Source of the DNA: Candidatus Bathyarchaeota archaeon
GTDB lineage: Archaea; Thermoproteota; Bathyarchaeia; TCS64
NCBI GenBank assembly: GCA_013329615.1
Contig: DUKA01000229.1
Coordinates: 1 to 10,054, forward strand
DNA length: 10,054 bases
Direction: 5' to 3'
The notes under the pieces are model-generated. The model searched no databases. It was not told the DNA's origin and worked only from the letters and a program-made list of their open reading frames with translations. This document shows, in pieces, positions 1 to 6,344 of the stretch (its first letter is position 1; every line of letters begins with the position of its first letter). Position numbers and translations under genes: made by a program.

Positions 1-325
1 TAGACTTGGCGTCGGCGAGGCTGCCTAATCCAGCGGGTACCCTGATCATGTCGCCGAATGTTGTGAGTATGGCACCAGACTCGGCAAGGCGTATGGCGAA
101 GTCGATCCTGTTCGGCGGGACCGTACATACGGGGCAGCCCGGCCCCATGAGCACCTCAACGTTCTTTGGCAGCATGCTCCTGAGCCCGTTCTTCGTTATA
201 GCGTCCTCGTGCGTCCCGCAGACGTGGACTATTCTGATGCGCCTGTCCCCCGCCAGCTCCCTTATGAGCTTGACGACCTTCTCGGCGGTGCCGCCGTCAC
301 GGAACCTCTCGGAGATGCCAGACAT
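1..325 (-). CDS. hypD: HypD, [NiFe]-hydrogenase maturation protein (N-terminal 108 residues, cut by window edge)
   Basis: HypD is the cytoplasmic iron-sulfur scaffold that works with HypC (and HypE/HypF) to build the Fe(CN)2CO group of [NiFe] hydrogenases. The reverse-strand translation starts MSGISERFRDGG and contains the family signatures in order: VHVCGTHE (Cys36, His39), GPGCPVC (Cys64, Cys67) and TFGDMIRVP (about residues 89-97). These cysteine positions match the conserved CGTH and GPGCPVC sites of HypD. Full-length HypD is usually about 350-370 aa, so roughly the first third is present and the rest lies to the left of the window. The ATG at 325 is preceded by GGGAGG with an 8-nt spacer, and by TATA elements in the inverted repeat at 348-381. 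It is divergent from the 103-aa gene. If the nearer TATA box is used, the transcript would start almost at the ATG. If the farther one is used, the leader would contain the GGGAGG site. Identity is very secure. Confidence 0.95.
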   Translation of the reverse strand, partial: MSGISERFRDGGTAEKVVKLIRELAGDRRIRIVHVCGTHEDAITKNGLRSMLPKNVEVLMGPGCPVCTVPPNRIDFAIRLAESGAILTTFGDMIRVPAGLGSLADAKS

Positions 326-347
326 CACAGAAGCCTCCCTGCCACCG

Positions 348-381
348 GATATAAACCTCATCGAGGAGAGGGGTTTATATC
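348..381. promoter_or_regulatory. Divergent promoter with mirror-image TATA boxes (hypD / 103-aa gene)
   Basis: The 10-bp arms GATATAAACC (348-357) and GGTTTATATC (372-381) are exact reverse complements with a 14-bp spacer. Each arm contains an archaeal TATA-like element readable on either strand. On the minus strand the near arm lies about 29 nt before the hypD ATG. On the plus strand the near arm lies 25-30 nt before GTG 402, and the far arm allows a leadered transcript for GTG 417. The whole 91-bp gap between the genes is therefore promoter. Which arm serves which direction cannot be decided from sequence, and the dyad could also be a regulator site. Confidence 0.7.
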
Positions 382-416
382 GGGAATGCCCTCAACTCTG
401 GGTGAGGATTGACAGG

Positions 417-728
417 GTGTCGGAAGAGCAAGCCCCAGTGAAGATCGTTTACAGCGACAAGACTGACTTCAAGTTCACCGCAGCTTACGAGGCGTACAGT
501 AAAGCGTTCGACGGCGCCGACGCCACGGTCAAGGCCGCGCTCAACGACGCAGTCGCGAAACTCCACGACGACAAGATGGACTACAACTACTTCTACAGCA
601 CCATCAACCAGCACATACAGGGCGCCGACAAGGGCGGCAGCTTCCGCCGCGCACGCATCGAAGGACAGCGTAAACAAGAGTACAATAAGGACGAGAGGAA
701 GCGCGGCAGAAACGAGAGATACCGCTAA
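417..728 (+). CDS. Uncharacterised 103-aa protein with basic, charged C-terminus
   Basis: I do not recognise this family. The protein starts MSEEQAPVKIVYSDK and has a soluble middle rich in Ala, Asp and Lys. It carries a Tyr-rich patch (MDYNYFYS, about residues 54-61) and ends in a strongly basic, Arg/Lys-rich hydrophilic tail of about 30 residues (RRARIEGQRKQ to RGRNERYR). The tail looks disordered or nucleic-acid/ribosome-binding, but that is only inference. There is no signal peptide or membrane segment. GTG 417 was chosen because GGTGAGG at 401-407 sits 9 nt upstream. GTG 402 is in frame, adds five residues (RID-type extension), and would suit a leaderless mRNA from the TATA at 374-380. 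The frame stays open further left, but that part overlaps hypD and is not credible. The gene is divergent from hypD and converges on the surface-protein gene with a 9-bp gap. Confidence 0.75.
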   Translation: MSEEQAPVKIVYSDKTDFKFTAAYEAYSKAFDGADATVKAALNDAVAKLHDDKMDYNYFYSTINQHIQGADKGGSFRRARIEGQRKQEYNKDERKRGRNERYR

Positions 729-737
729 GATCGTCTT

Positions 738-2474
738 CTAGCTTACAGGCTCCGGCCACGTAAACTCGATGTCGAAGGACTCGAACGTAGATACCCCGTT
801 TGCCGTAGCCTCGATCTGGTTCGACATCGCAGAGCCCGTCCACGTGGTTATGACGAGGTCGCTGTCGAAGTCGACTGTTCCTATCAAAACCATTGGGTCA
901 GCGGCCTTTGGGTTCTTCCTAACCTGTATCCAGTATTGTGACTTCGTGAGCCCCGCGAAGGTGCTCCATGACCCCGAAATACTCGGCGACCAACCGCTTG
1001 CAGGTGTCCACGTTTTATAACTAATTGAGGTTACTGCGCTGTCTCCGCCTACAGCTATGAATTTTGTGCCGGTCGGCTCCCAGTCACCGTCTATGCATCT
1101 CCGTGTGTTGGATGCCACCGTGGCGTCGAGAACGGTCGACGCCCCCCAGCTTGAACCATCCCATGACCTAGCGTAGATATCAGTGTTTGAGTCGAGGGTA
1201 AGAAGCATCATCCTATTCGATGAGGCGACACCATGGCTCTTTAGAGTCATGTATCTAACATTACCTGACCCCATCGCAAGGCTTGTGACGGCGCTCCAGC
1301 TGCCCGTATACTTGTAATATCTGACGTTTGACCCACTGCTTGAGAGTGCAACAAGGTCACCCGTGGTGTACTCGTAGGCAACTGCACAGCCCTCATACAG
1401 CCCGCTTGTGACCAGATTCGAGGCGTCGTTCAACGCCTGCATTGTCCCCCAACTCGAACCACTCCATATCCATGCGTTCGAGTAGCGGACTGAATTCAAA
1501 CCTACAAGTGCGATCTCTGTCGAGCCACCGGTCATCTTGGATGCCAGTTGGACCCAGTAATACGTCCTCTTGCTCGAACTAGACGTGTCGTCTATATACG
1601 CCTCGACGCTCCAGTTCTGCCCATCCCATATCCTATAGGCCAGGTCACGTGCGCCGTTCGTACCCTGATTGTTATAAACGACCACCGCCCGGCCCGTTGA
1701 GTTCTCGTAGGCAACATCGAATGGCCGGGTCCCAGACTGGACGAATGTGCCCATCCTACCTAAGTTCGTCATCGTCCAAGTCGACCCATCGTAAGTATAC
1801 CCGTCGATGTAACCGGCAGTGTTCAGGCTGACCACAACCATCGTATCACGCATGAGCGTTACAGGGTTGTAGGCGACACGCACCTCGGCAATCTGTGTAC
1901 TAGAAGTGGCGGCGATGTTGGCCTTTCGCTCGGCACTCCAGCTGAGTTCATACATCCTATAGTCGGGATAAACCGTCGCGTTCGTGTACGCCACAATAGC
2001 CTTCGGGGCATTAGCCGTCCCCTTCTCATTGAAAGTAACGCTCTGAAGAATGCCTGAAGTCGTATCATCAAGAATTATCTGGAACGCCTTTATCTCGAAA
2101 CGCAGATACGTCTTCGAGAAGGTATACGAAAATACCGATGTGCCGCCGGCGCTGATCACAATATCCGCTTCGGTGACATTTTCAGGAGTACAACCCGAGA
2201 TGACGTCCCCGTTAGAGTCTAAGGGATAGATATACATCGTGACCGTCTTTGACGTGATGGCACTATTCTGAAGCGTGACAGTCAACGCGATCTGGTGATT
2301 GCCTTGGGCGATGAACGGGTTCGGTATGATGGCAACCGCCGTCTGCGCCCCGACATCGATGGCCTCAGCCGAACTATAATCTATCGAAGAGTCATTAATC
2401 GACCACGCAAGGGTGAATGTGACGAGGGTCAATATCATGGCCGAAAGCACGATCAAGTCCCTTTTCAGACCCAT
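738..2474 (-). CDS. Membrane-anchored surface protein with eight WDG-type beta-propeller repeats (578 aa)
   Basis: The N-terminus, MGLKRD followed by a hydrophobic stretch (about residues 7-24), is a signal or uncleaved anchor. The rest should lie outside the cell. Residues about 35-150 look like a beta-sandwich domain (alternating hydrophobic strands, no catalytic motif). From about residue 174 a repeat recurs roughly every 52 residues with the core aromatic-x-x-[WY]-[DST]-G-x-x-W: YELSWSAE (174), YTYDGSTW (226), YRIWDGQNW (280), AWIWSGSSW (334), YYKYTGSW (386), YARSWDGSSW (434), YKTWTPASGW (486) and ITTWTGSA (542). That spacing suits a seven- or eight-bladed propeller for binding glycans or proteins. 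N-glycosylation sequons include NVT (99), NAT (165), NST (258) and NWS (287). ATG 2474 is preferred over an in-frame ATG at 2555 because GGAGAGG lies 5 nt upstream and a TATA box at 2511-2520 lies between the two ATGs. No enzyme activity is visible and no C-terminal anchor is present. Function is unknown, probably adhesion or surface layer. Confidence 0.85.
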   Translation of the reverse strand: MGLKRDLIVLSAMILTLVTFTLAWSINDSSIDYSSAEAIDVGAQTAVAIIPNPFIAQGNHQIALTVTLQNSAITSKTVTMYIYPLDSNGDVISGCTPENVTEADIVISAGGTSVFSYTFSKTYLRFEIKAFQIILDDTTSGILQSVTFNEKGTANAPKAIVAYTNATVYPDYRMYELSWSAERKANIAATSSTQIAEVRVAYNPVTLMRDTMVVVSLNTAGYIDGYTYDGSTWTMTNLGRMGTFVQSGTRPFDVAYENSTGRAVVVYNNQGTNGARDLAYRIWDGQNWSVEAYIDDTSSSSKRTYYWVQLASKMTGGSTEIALVGLNSVRYSNAWIWSGSSWGTMQALNDASNLVTSGLYEGCAVAYEYTTGDLVALSSSGSNVRYYKYTGSWSAVTSLAMGSGNVRYMTLKSHGVASSNRMMLLTLDSNTDIYARSWDGSSWGASTVLDATVASNTRRCIDGDWEPTGTKFIAVGGDSAVTSISYKTWTPASGWSPSISGSWSTFAGLTKSQYWIQVRKNPKAADPMVLIGTVDFDSDLVITTWTGSAMSNQIEATANGVSTFESFDIEFTWPEPVS

Positions 2475-2510
2475 GATATCCTCTCCGCTAGATAGCAAAA
2501 CACACAAGTA

Positions 2511-2520
2511 GTTTATAAAT
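2511..2520 (-). promoter_or_regulatory. TATA box for the WDG-repeat surface protein
   Basis: Read on the minus strand this is ATTTATAAAC, a strong archaeal TATA element. A start site about 27 nt downstream falls near 2488, giving a leader of about 14 nt that holds the GGAGAGG ribosome-binding site before ATG 2474. This position also argues against translation from the upstream ATG at 2555. Confidence 0.7.
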
Positions 2521-2726
2521 AGCATAGTTTTAAGAGGGTTATGGATTGAAAACATGGGTCATTCAAGGGTAAAAATGCCAAAGATTGAGTTAATGCCAGA
2601 TTGAAATTTGAAAAAGCCTGAAAATTGTAATATATCGTTAATTTGCAGCGAAATATATTGTTTAAAATGACTTTTATCTGTTAAACCACAGCCTGTATAC
2701 GTAGGGATAACACTGAGTGACTTAGC

Positions 2727-2744
2727 AGTTACAGTATGGTAACT
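2727..2744. repeat. Perfect inverted repeat AGTTAC-N6-GTAACT, possible operator
   Basis: The 6-bp arms at 2727-2732 and 2739-2744 are exact reverse complements around a 6-bp spacer. The site lies about 80 bp before the PKD-gene ATG, in the shared upstream region of the two surface genes. Its size and spacing suit a dimeric winged-helix or HTH regulator, but no regulator gene is in the window. Confidence 0.4.
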
Positions 2745-2769
2745 CTATCGATCTAGGAAGCCTAATAAC

Positions 2770-2782
2770 CATAGAGTCTATG
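2770..2782. repeat. Perfect 13-bp palindrome CATAGA-G-TCTATG
   Basis: Arms of 6 bp flank a single central G. It begins 26 bp after the end of the first palindrome (2727-2744) and ends 41 bp before the PKD-gene ATG. If the TAATAA-like element at 2762-2768 is the promoter, this palindrome would cover the initiation region, as expected for a repressor site. This rests on sequence symmetry only. Confidence 0.35.
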
Positions 2783-2806
2783 AGTATTCAAGAATCGTGG
2801 TAGAAA

Positions 2807-2814
2807 GGTAGGTG
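2807..2814 (+). promoter_or_regulatory. Ribosome-binding site of the PKD/ThuA-like gene
   Basis: GGTAGGTG ends 9 nt before ATG 2824 and resembles the archaeal anti-SD complement GGAGGTGAT. It supports ATG 2824, which is followed directly by a signal peptide. Confidence 0.65.
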
Positions 2815-2823
2815 TAAGAGTAG

Positions 2824-5800
2824 ATGCATCAAACTAAATTTACAACAATTTTCGTGTTAAGTCTATTAGCCCTAAGTGGGTTCTCTATTCTGGGCATTCC
2901 TCAGGTTAAAGCGGCTGACACAATAATCCTCGGCATCGAGGCGCAGTCTCTCCCCGATAACATCTTGCACGTCTACACCTTCGATGGTAGCGACTGGGTT
3001 GAACAGGCTGCACAAACTTGGGAAGAGACGCCTACTATACACGAATTTGAATTAAACACCACCCTTCCCGACCCTGACGGCCAATACAAAGTCATGCTCT
3101 GGTTCGAAAACGGCGAGGATAGCACGAGCAACCTCGACTGGGTCTACATGAGACTCAACGGTGAACCCCTCGTCATCAACACCGCCAACGGTGTCCTTGG
3201 GGATATCAGAGCCTTCCTCGTCGAGAGCGACGACGACGTTTATTACTCGACAAATTATCAGGCATTCATAGAGTTCATCGCCTGGAGTGCGCCGGTAGCT
3301 GACGCGGGAGGCCCATACACCGGATTTGAAGGGCAAGTAATCGAGCTAGACGCGAGTCAATCGACCGGCCTCGTTAGTGAATTAATCTACCGCTGGGACT
3401 TCCTCGCCGACGGCACATGGGACTTTGAATCAACCGACTCCCGCGTGAGCTACCAGCTTCCAGACGCAGGCATTGTCGATATCCTCCTAGAAGTCGACGA
3501 TGGCGTTATGACCGGGCAGACCACCACAACTGCCAACGTCAACAACATGACCCCCTCCGTCCTCGTGACGTCGGTCGAGGGAGCGCTTGCCACCTCATCA
3601 AAGCCGGCGAAGATCCTGATCCTCGGAGACGGCTACTCCGAGGGTGATGTCGATGGAGGCCCGATAATCGGCACCGCAGACGTCCTCAGGGAGGCCGGAT
3701 TCGCAGTGGATATAGCACCCGTGAAGTCCGACGCGTGGACCGGTGATAACCCCAGCCTCGACGACTACGCTCTCGTCATTATGTTGATCGGCGCGAACAC
3801 GAAGAGCCCATCCTCCGGAGACGTCGAACTCGGCGATATGCCGGCGTCTGGTCAGGCTGCCCTCATGACATATGTCATGAACGGTGGAGGCCTCCTCTTC
3901 GGTGAATGGGTCTCACTGCAGGTGCGCGACTACGGATACTACTCGGGATTCCAGGACTTCATCATGCTCGACTGGGCGAAGTGGGATGAGCAGAGAAGTG
4001 CCGACACCTACAACGTTGTTGCGGGCCACACGATAACTGCGGGTCTACCCGCAAGCTTCTTGGTGCCGTATCAGTGGTATAGTAGTGGCGTCGCCAGGGC
4101 GGGTGCGACTGTGCTCATCAAGGGCACAAACCCGCACGAGTACGACGCCGTCATGATCAAGGACTTCAACGCAGGCAAGGTAGTCGAGTTCAGCTGGGCC
4201 AACAACTGGGCCGAGTACGTGGAGGGGCTCTCACCCTGGAACAACGAGCTCAAGACTCTCTACGTTAACGCTGCCTCGTGGGCCATAGCCCAGATGAGCG
4301 TTTCACAGGCAACCGCCATACAAAATATTCCACTCACATTCAACGTCGAGTCAAGCGACACCGGCTTGAACGAGGACTTGACATACTCCTTCAGCTGGGA
4401 CGATGGCCAGAGCAGCGAGGTTCTGGTTCCCGCGAGCGGTAGCCTCGTCCGCACGGCGGCGAGTACCCACTCTTACACGCACAGCGGAACCTACACGGTG
4501 ATGATCTCGGTCACGGACAGCCTCGGCGCAACCTCGCCGGTCTCGATGATAGAGGTCACAGTACAGAGGGAGCCAGTCATCGCTCACGCCGGCCCCGATC
4601 AGATATCGGTCGAGGGGGCGACGGTTACATTCGACGGCTCCGGCACGACATACGGCGACGAGAGCACGGTCACCTACTACTGGGACTTTGGAGACAGCTC
4701 TGAGGTAGTCAGCGGAGTCGACCTCGTCGCTCCAACCCACATCTACACAGACGATAGCGTCTACACGGTCACACTGACCGCCATGGACGACATAGGGCTC
4801 ACGAGTTCCGACATGATGACCGTTACCGTGGCGAACGTGGACCCAACCGCGGAAGCCGGGCCAGACGCCAACGGTAACATCGACGAGGTCCTCACATTCA
4901 ACGGAGACGCCTCGGATGTAGGCATCTGCGATGTCCTCACCTACGCGTGGGACTTTGGCGACGGCTCACAAATAGTCAGCGAGGTCGACATGAAGACCGC
5001 GACGCACGCCTATTCCGAGAGTGGCATCTACACTGTCACACTAACGGTGACCGACGGCGACGGAGGCTCAGCCACCGACACGACACAAGCAATCATCAAC
5101 TATTCGCCCGTTGCCAACGCGGGAGCCGACCAGACGGTGTTCGAGGGTGACGTTGTCACCTTGGACGGCTCGGTGACATACGACCCCGACATTGACGACA
5201 TGCTCACCTACGCGTGGGACTTCGGCGACGGTTCATCGATAGTCAGCGGAGTCGACATGAAGACCGTTACCCACACCTATGCCGACGTGGGTGTCTACAC
5301 AGTCACCCTGACAGTGACGGATGATGACGGCGACTCCGGCAGCGACACAACGACGGCGGCGATATCCATACACGTGAACCAGCCACCGGTCGCCAGCGCA
5401 GGCCCCGACAGGACAGCTAGAAAGGGCGTGCAAGTAACCTTCGACGGCTCAGCCACATACGACCCAGACCAAGATGACATGCTCACCTACGCGTGGGACT
5501 TCGGCGACGGTTCATCGATAGTCAGCGGAGTCGATCTCATCCACCCAACACACACTTACACAGCCGCGGGCGTCTACACAGTCACCCTAACAGTCACCGA
5601 CGACAAGGGCGCAAGCGACGACGACACAGCTACCATCAGAGTGCTCGCCATCAGCACCCCCCACGAGATAAAGCTCGAGGCGAGGGAGCTACTGCTCTCA
5701 AGCAAGACGGGCATTAGCGACATCGACCGCACGATCGACGTGGTCGTCGCCCTCATAGACAAGAGCCTCACATCCAGCTACTGGATCGATGACTCCCACC

Positions 5801-6315
5801 TCAGCGACAGACACGGCATAAAGGTCTTCATCTACGAGGGCCTCGCGAGCGGAGCGCTCGAACTCAACGTAAAGCTCTACGAGACGAGCATATCCACCTT
5901 GGAGAAGACAATCGCGAAGATGGTCAAGCAGGGCAAGGACACGACGGCCCAGACCGCTCGTCTAGCGGCTATGCAGAGCCTGATACCCGTCTTCGAGGAG
6001 GCCGCCACGATGCTGGCGAAGGCCGACGATGGGCTGGCCAAGACCGCGCTGGACGAGGCTAAGGCACTCACCCCTCCCACCCACGGCAACGCCTTCCAGG
6101 CGCTGTTGAAGAAGGCAGAGAAGGAGTACAACGCGGGTCTCGCCGACCTCGAGGCAGGCGAACAGACCAAGGCGATACTCCACTTCAAGCAGTCCTGGGT
6201 GGCATCCCGCCAGGCCGCACATATAGCGGGGGGCGATATTCACTGGGATGTCGAGGCTGAAACCGGCGATGGCTCGACGACCGACAACAAGAACGGCAAG
6301 AGCAAGAACAAGTAA
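2824..6315 (+). CDS. Large secreted multi-PKD protein with ThuA/GATase-like domain and helical C-terminus (1163 aa)
   Basis: Residues 1-30 are a signal peptide ending in VKA before ADT. The order after it is: an N-terminal beta domain (31-155), PKD1 (156-241, starting APVADAGGPY), an alpha/beta ThuA or glutamine-amidotransferase-like domain (258-489, strand KILILGDGY, turn GGGLLFGEW), a degenerate PKD2 (490-581, FSWDDG), PKD3-6 (582-943, each with a WDFGD core and a VYTVTLT strand, or a close variant of these), then a helical region rich in Ala, Lys and Glu (about 944-1145) and a hydrophilic Asn/Lys tail. The ThuA-like domain has no cysteine, so it cannot be a classical amidotransferase and may bind carbohydrate. 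No C-terminal membrane helix or sorting signal is seen, so the protein may be released or held by its partners through the helical domain. PKD domains are known in archaeal surface-layer and extracellular proteins, where they usually act as spacers or binding modules. The gene is divergent from the WDG-repeat protein gene and may be expressed with it. Confidence 0.9.
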   Translation: MHQTKFTTIFVLSLLALSGFSILGIPQVKAADTIILGIEAQSLPDNILHVYTFDGSDWVEQAAQTWEETPTIHEFELNTTLPDPDGQYKVMLWFENGEDSTSNLDWVYMRLNGEPLVINTANGVLGDIRAFLVESDDDVYYSTNYQAFIEFIAWSAPVADAGGPYTGFEGQVIELDASQSTGLVSELIYRWDFLADGTWDFESTDSRVSYQLPDAGIVDILLEVDDGVMTGQTTTTANVNNMTPSVLVTSVEGALATSSKPAKILILGDGYSEGDVDGGPIIGTADVLREAGFAVDIAPVKSDAWTGDNPSLDDYALVIMLIGANTKSPSSGDVELGDMPASGQAALMTYVMNGGGLLFGEWVSLQVRDYGYYSGFQDFIMLDWAKWDEQRSADTYNVVAGHTITAGLPASFLVPYQWYSSGVARAGATVLIKGTNPHEYDAVMIKDFNAGKVVEFSWANNWAEYVEGLSPWNNELKTLYVNAASWAIAQMSVSQATAIQNIPLTFNVESSDTGLNEDLTYSFSWDDGQSSEVLVPASGSLVRTAASTHSYTHSGTYTVMISVTDSLGATSPVSMIEVTVQREPVIAHAGPDQISVEGATVTFDGSGTTYGDESTVTYYWDFGDSSEVVSGVDLVAPTHIYTDDSVYTVTLTAMDDIGLTSSDMMTVTVANVDPTAEAGPDANGNIDEVLTFNGDASDVGICDVLTYAWDFGDGSQIVSEVDMKTATHAYSESGIYTVTLTVTDGDGGSATDTTQAIINYSPVANAGADQTVFEGDVVTLDGSVTYDPDIDDMLTYAWDFGDGSSIVSGVDMKTVTHTYADVGVYTVTLTVTDDDGDSGSDTTTAAISIHVNQPPVASAGPDRTARKGVQVTFDGSATYDPDQDDMLTYAWDFGDGSSIVSGVDLIHPTHTYTAAGVYTVTLTVTDDKGASDDDTATIRVLAISTPHEIKLEARELLLSSKTGISDIDRTIDVVVALIDKSLTSSYWIDDSHLSDRHGIKVFIYEGLASGALELNVKLYETSISTLEKTIAKMVKQGKDTTAQTARLAAMQSLIPVFEEAATMLAKADDGLAKTALDEAKALTPPTHGNAFQALLKKAEKEYNAGLADLEAGEQTKAILHFKQSWVASRQAAHIAGGDIHWDVEAETGDGSTTDNKNGKSKNK
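5197..5255 (+). repeat. 59-bp exact direct repeat, copy 1 (PKD5)
   Basis: This stretch is identical base for base to 5476-5534, 279 bp downstream, which is one PKD unit (93 codons). It encodes the DMLTYAWDFGDG core and the following SIVSGVD strand. A shorter related stretch (CTCACCTACGCGTGGGACTT) is in PKD4 at about 4936-4955. Silent sites are conserved too, which points to recent duplication or gene conversion. Confidence 0.9.
5476..5534 (+). repeat. 59-bp exact direct repeat, copy 2 (PKD6)
   Basis: Second copy of the exact repeat at 5197-5255, encoding the same core of the last PKD domain. Sequence on both sides diverges at synonymous and non-synonymous positions, so identity is confined to the core of the domain. 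Confidence 0.9.
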
Positions 6316-6322
6316 AAATACT

Positions 6323-6336
6323 GGGGCGGAAGCCCC
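6323..6336. terminator. Hairpin with GNRA-type loop between convergent genes
   Basis: GGGGC-GGAA-GCCCC forms a perfect 5-bp GC stem with a GGAA tetraloop, 8 nt after the PKD gene stop and 9 nt before the stop of the S12 gene on the other strand. A pyrimidine-rich stretch follows on the plus strand (CCCCCTTTAACTTCTCTT). It could end transcription from either side. Archaeal termination depends more on U-tracts than on hairpins, so the role is uncertain. Confidence 0.45.
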
Positions 6337-6344
6337 GACCCCCT

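Larger units (their letters stand above)
2521..2823. promoter_or_regulatory. AT-rich intergenic regulatory region between two divergent surface-protein genes
   Basis: This stretch holds no credible gene and is clearly more AT-rich than its surroundings. TATA-like stretches facing the PKD gene occur at about 2651-2659 (AAATATATT), 2672-2678 (TTTTATC), 2694-2701 (TGTATACG) and 2762-2768 (TAATAA-like). None is clearly best, so the PKD-gene leader could be about 30 to 145 nt long. Two palindromes lie near its right end (2727-2744 and 2770-2782). A ribosome-binding site GGTAGGTG is at 2807-2814. An imperfect direct repeat (AATGCC followed by AGATTGA) occurs at about 2574-2588 and 2592-2604. Confidence 0.55.

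Noticed and set aside
6..416. Leftward extension of the small plus-strand frame, giving a 240-aa protein
   Set aside because: It overlaps hypD on the opposite strand, whose CGTHE and GPGCPVC motifs are certain. It also crosses the promoter, and GTG 417 or 402 gives a sensible start.
2475..2555. Upstream in-frame ATG for the WDG-repeat protein
   Set aside because: It would add 27 residues with no SD and lies upstream of the strong TATA box at 2511-2520. ATG 2474 has a good SD and begins directly with a signal sequence.
4351..4740. 129-aa open frame on the minus strand
   Set aside because: It is antisense to PKD2/PKD3 and only reflects the GC-rich repeat composition.
4294..5652. CRISPR-like or tandem-repeat array
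   Set aside because: The periodicity is that of PKD domains (about 270-280 bp, coding, diverged between units). There are no short identical repeats with unique spacers.
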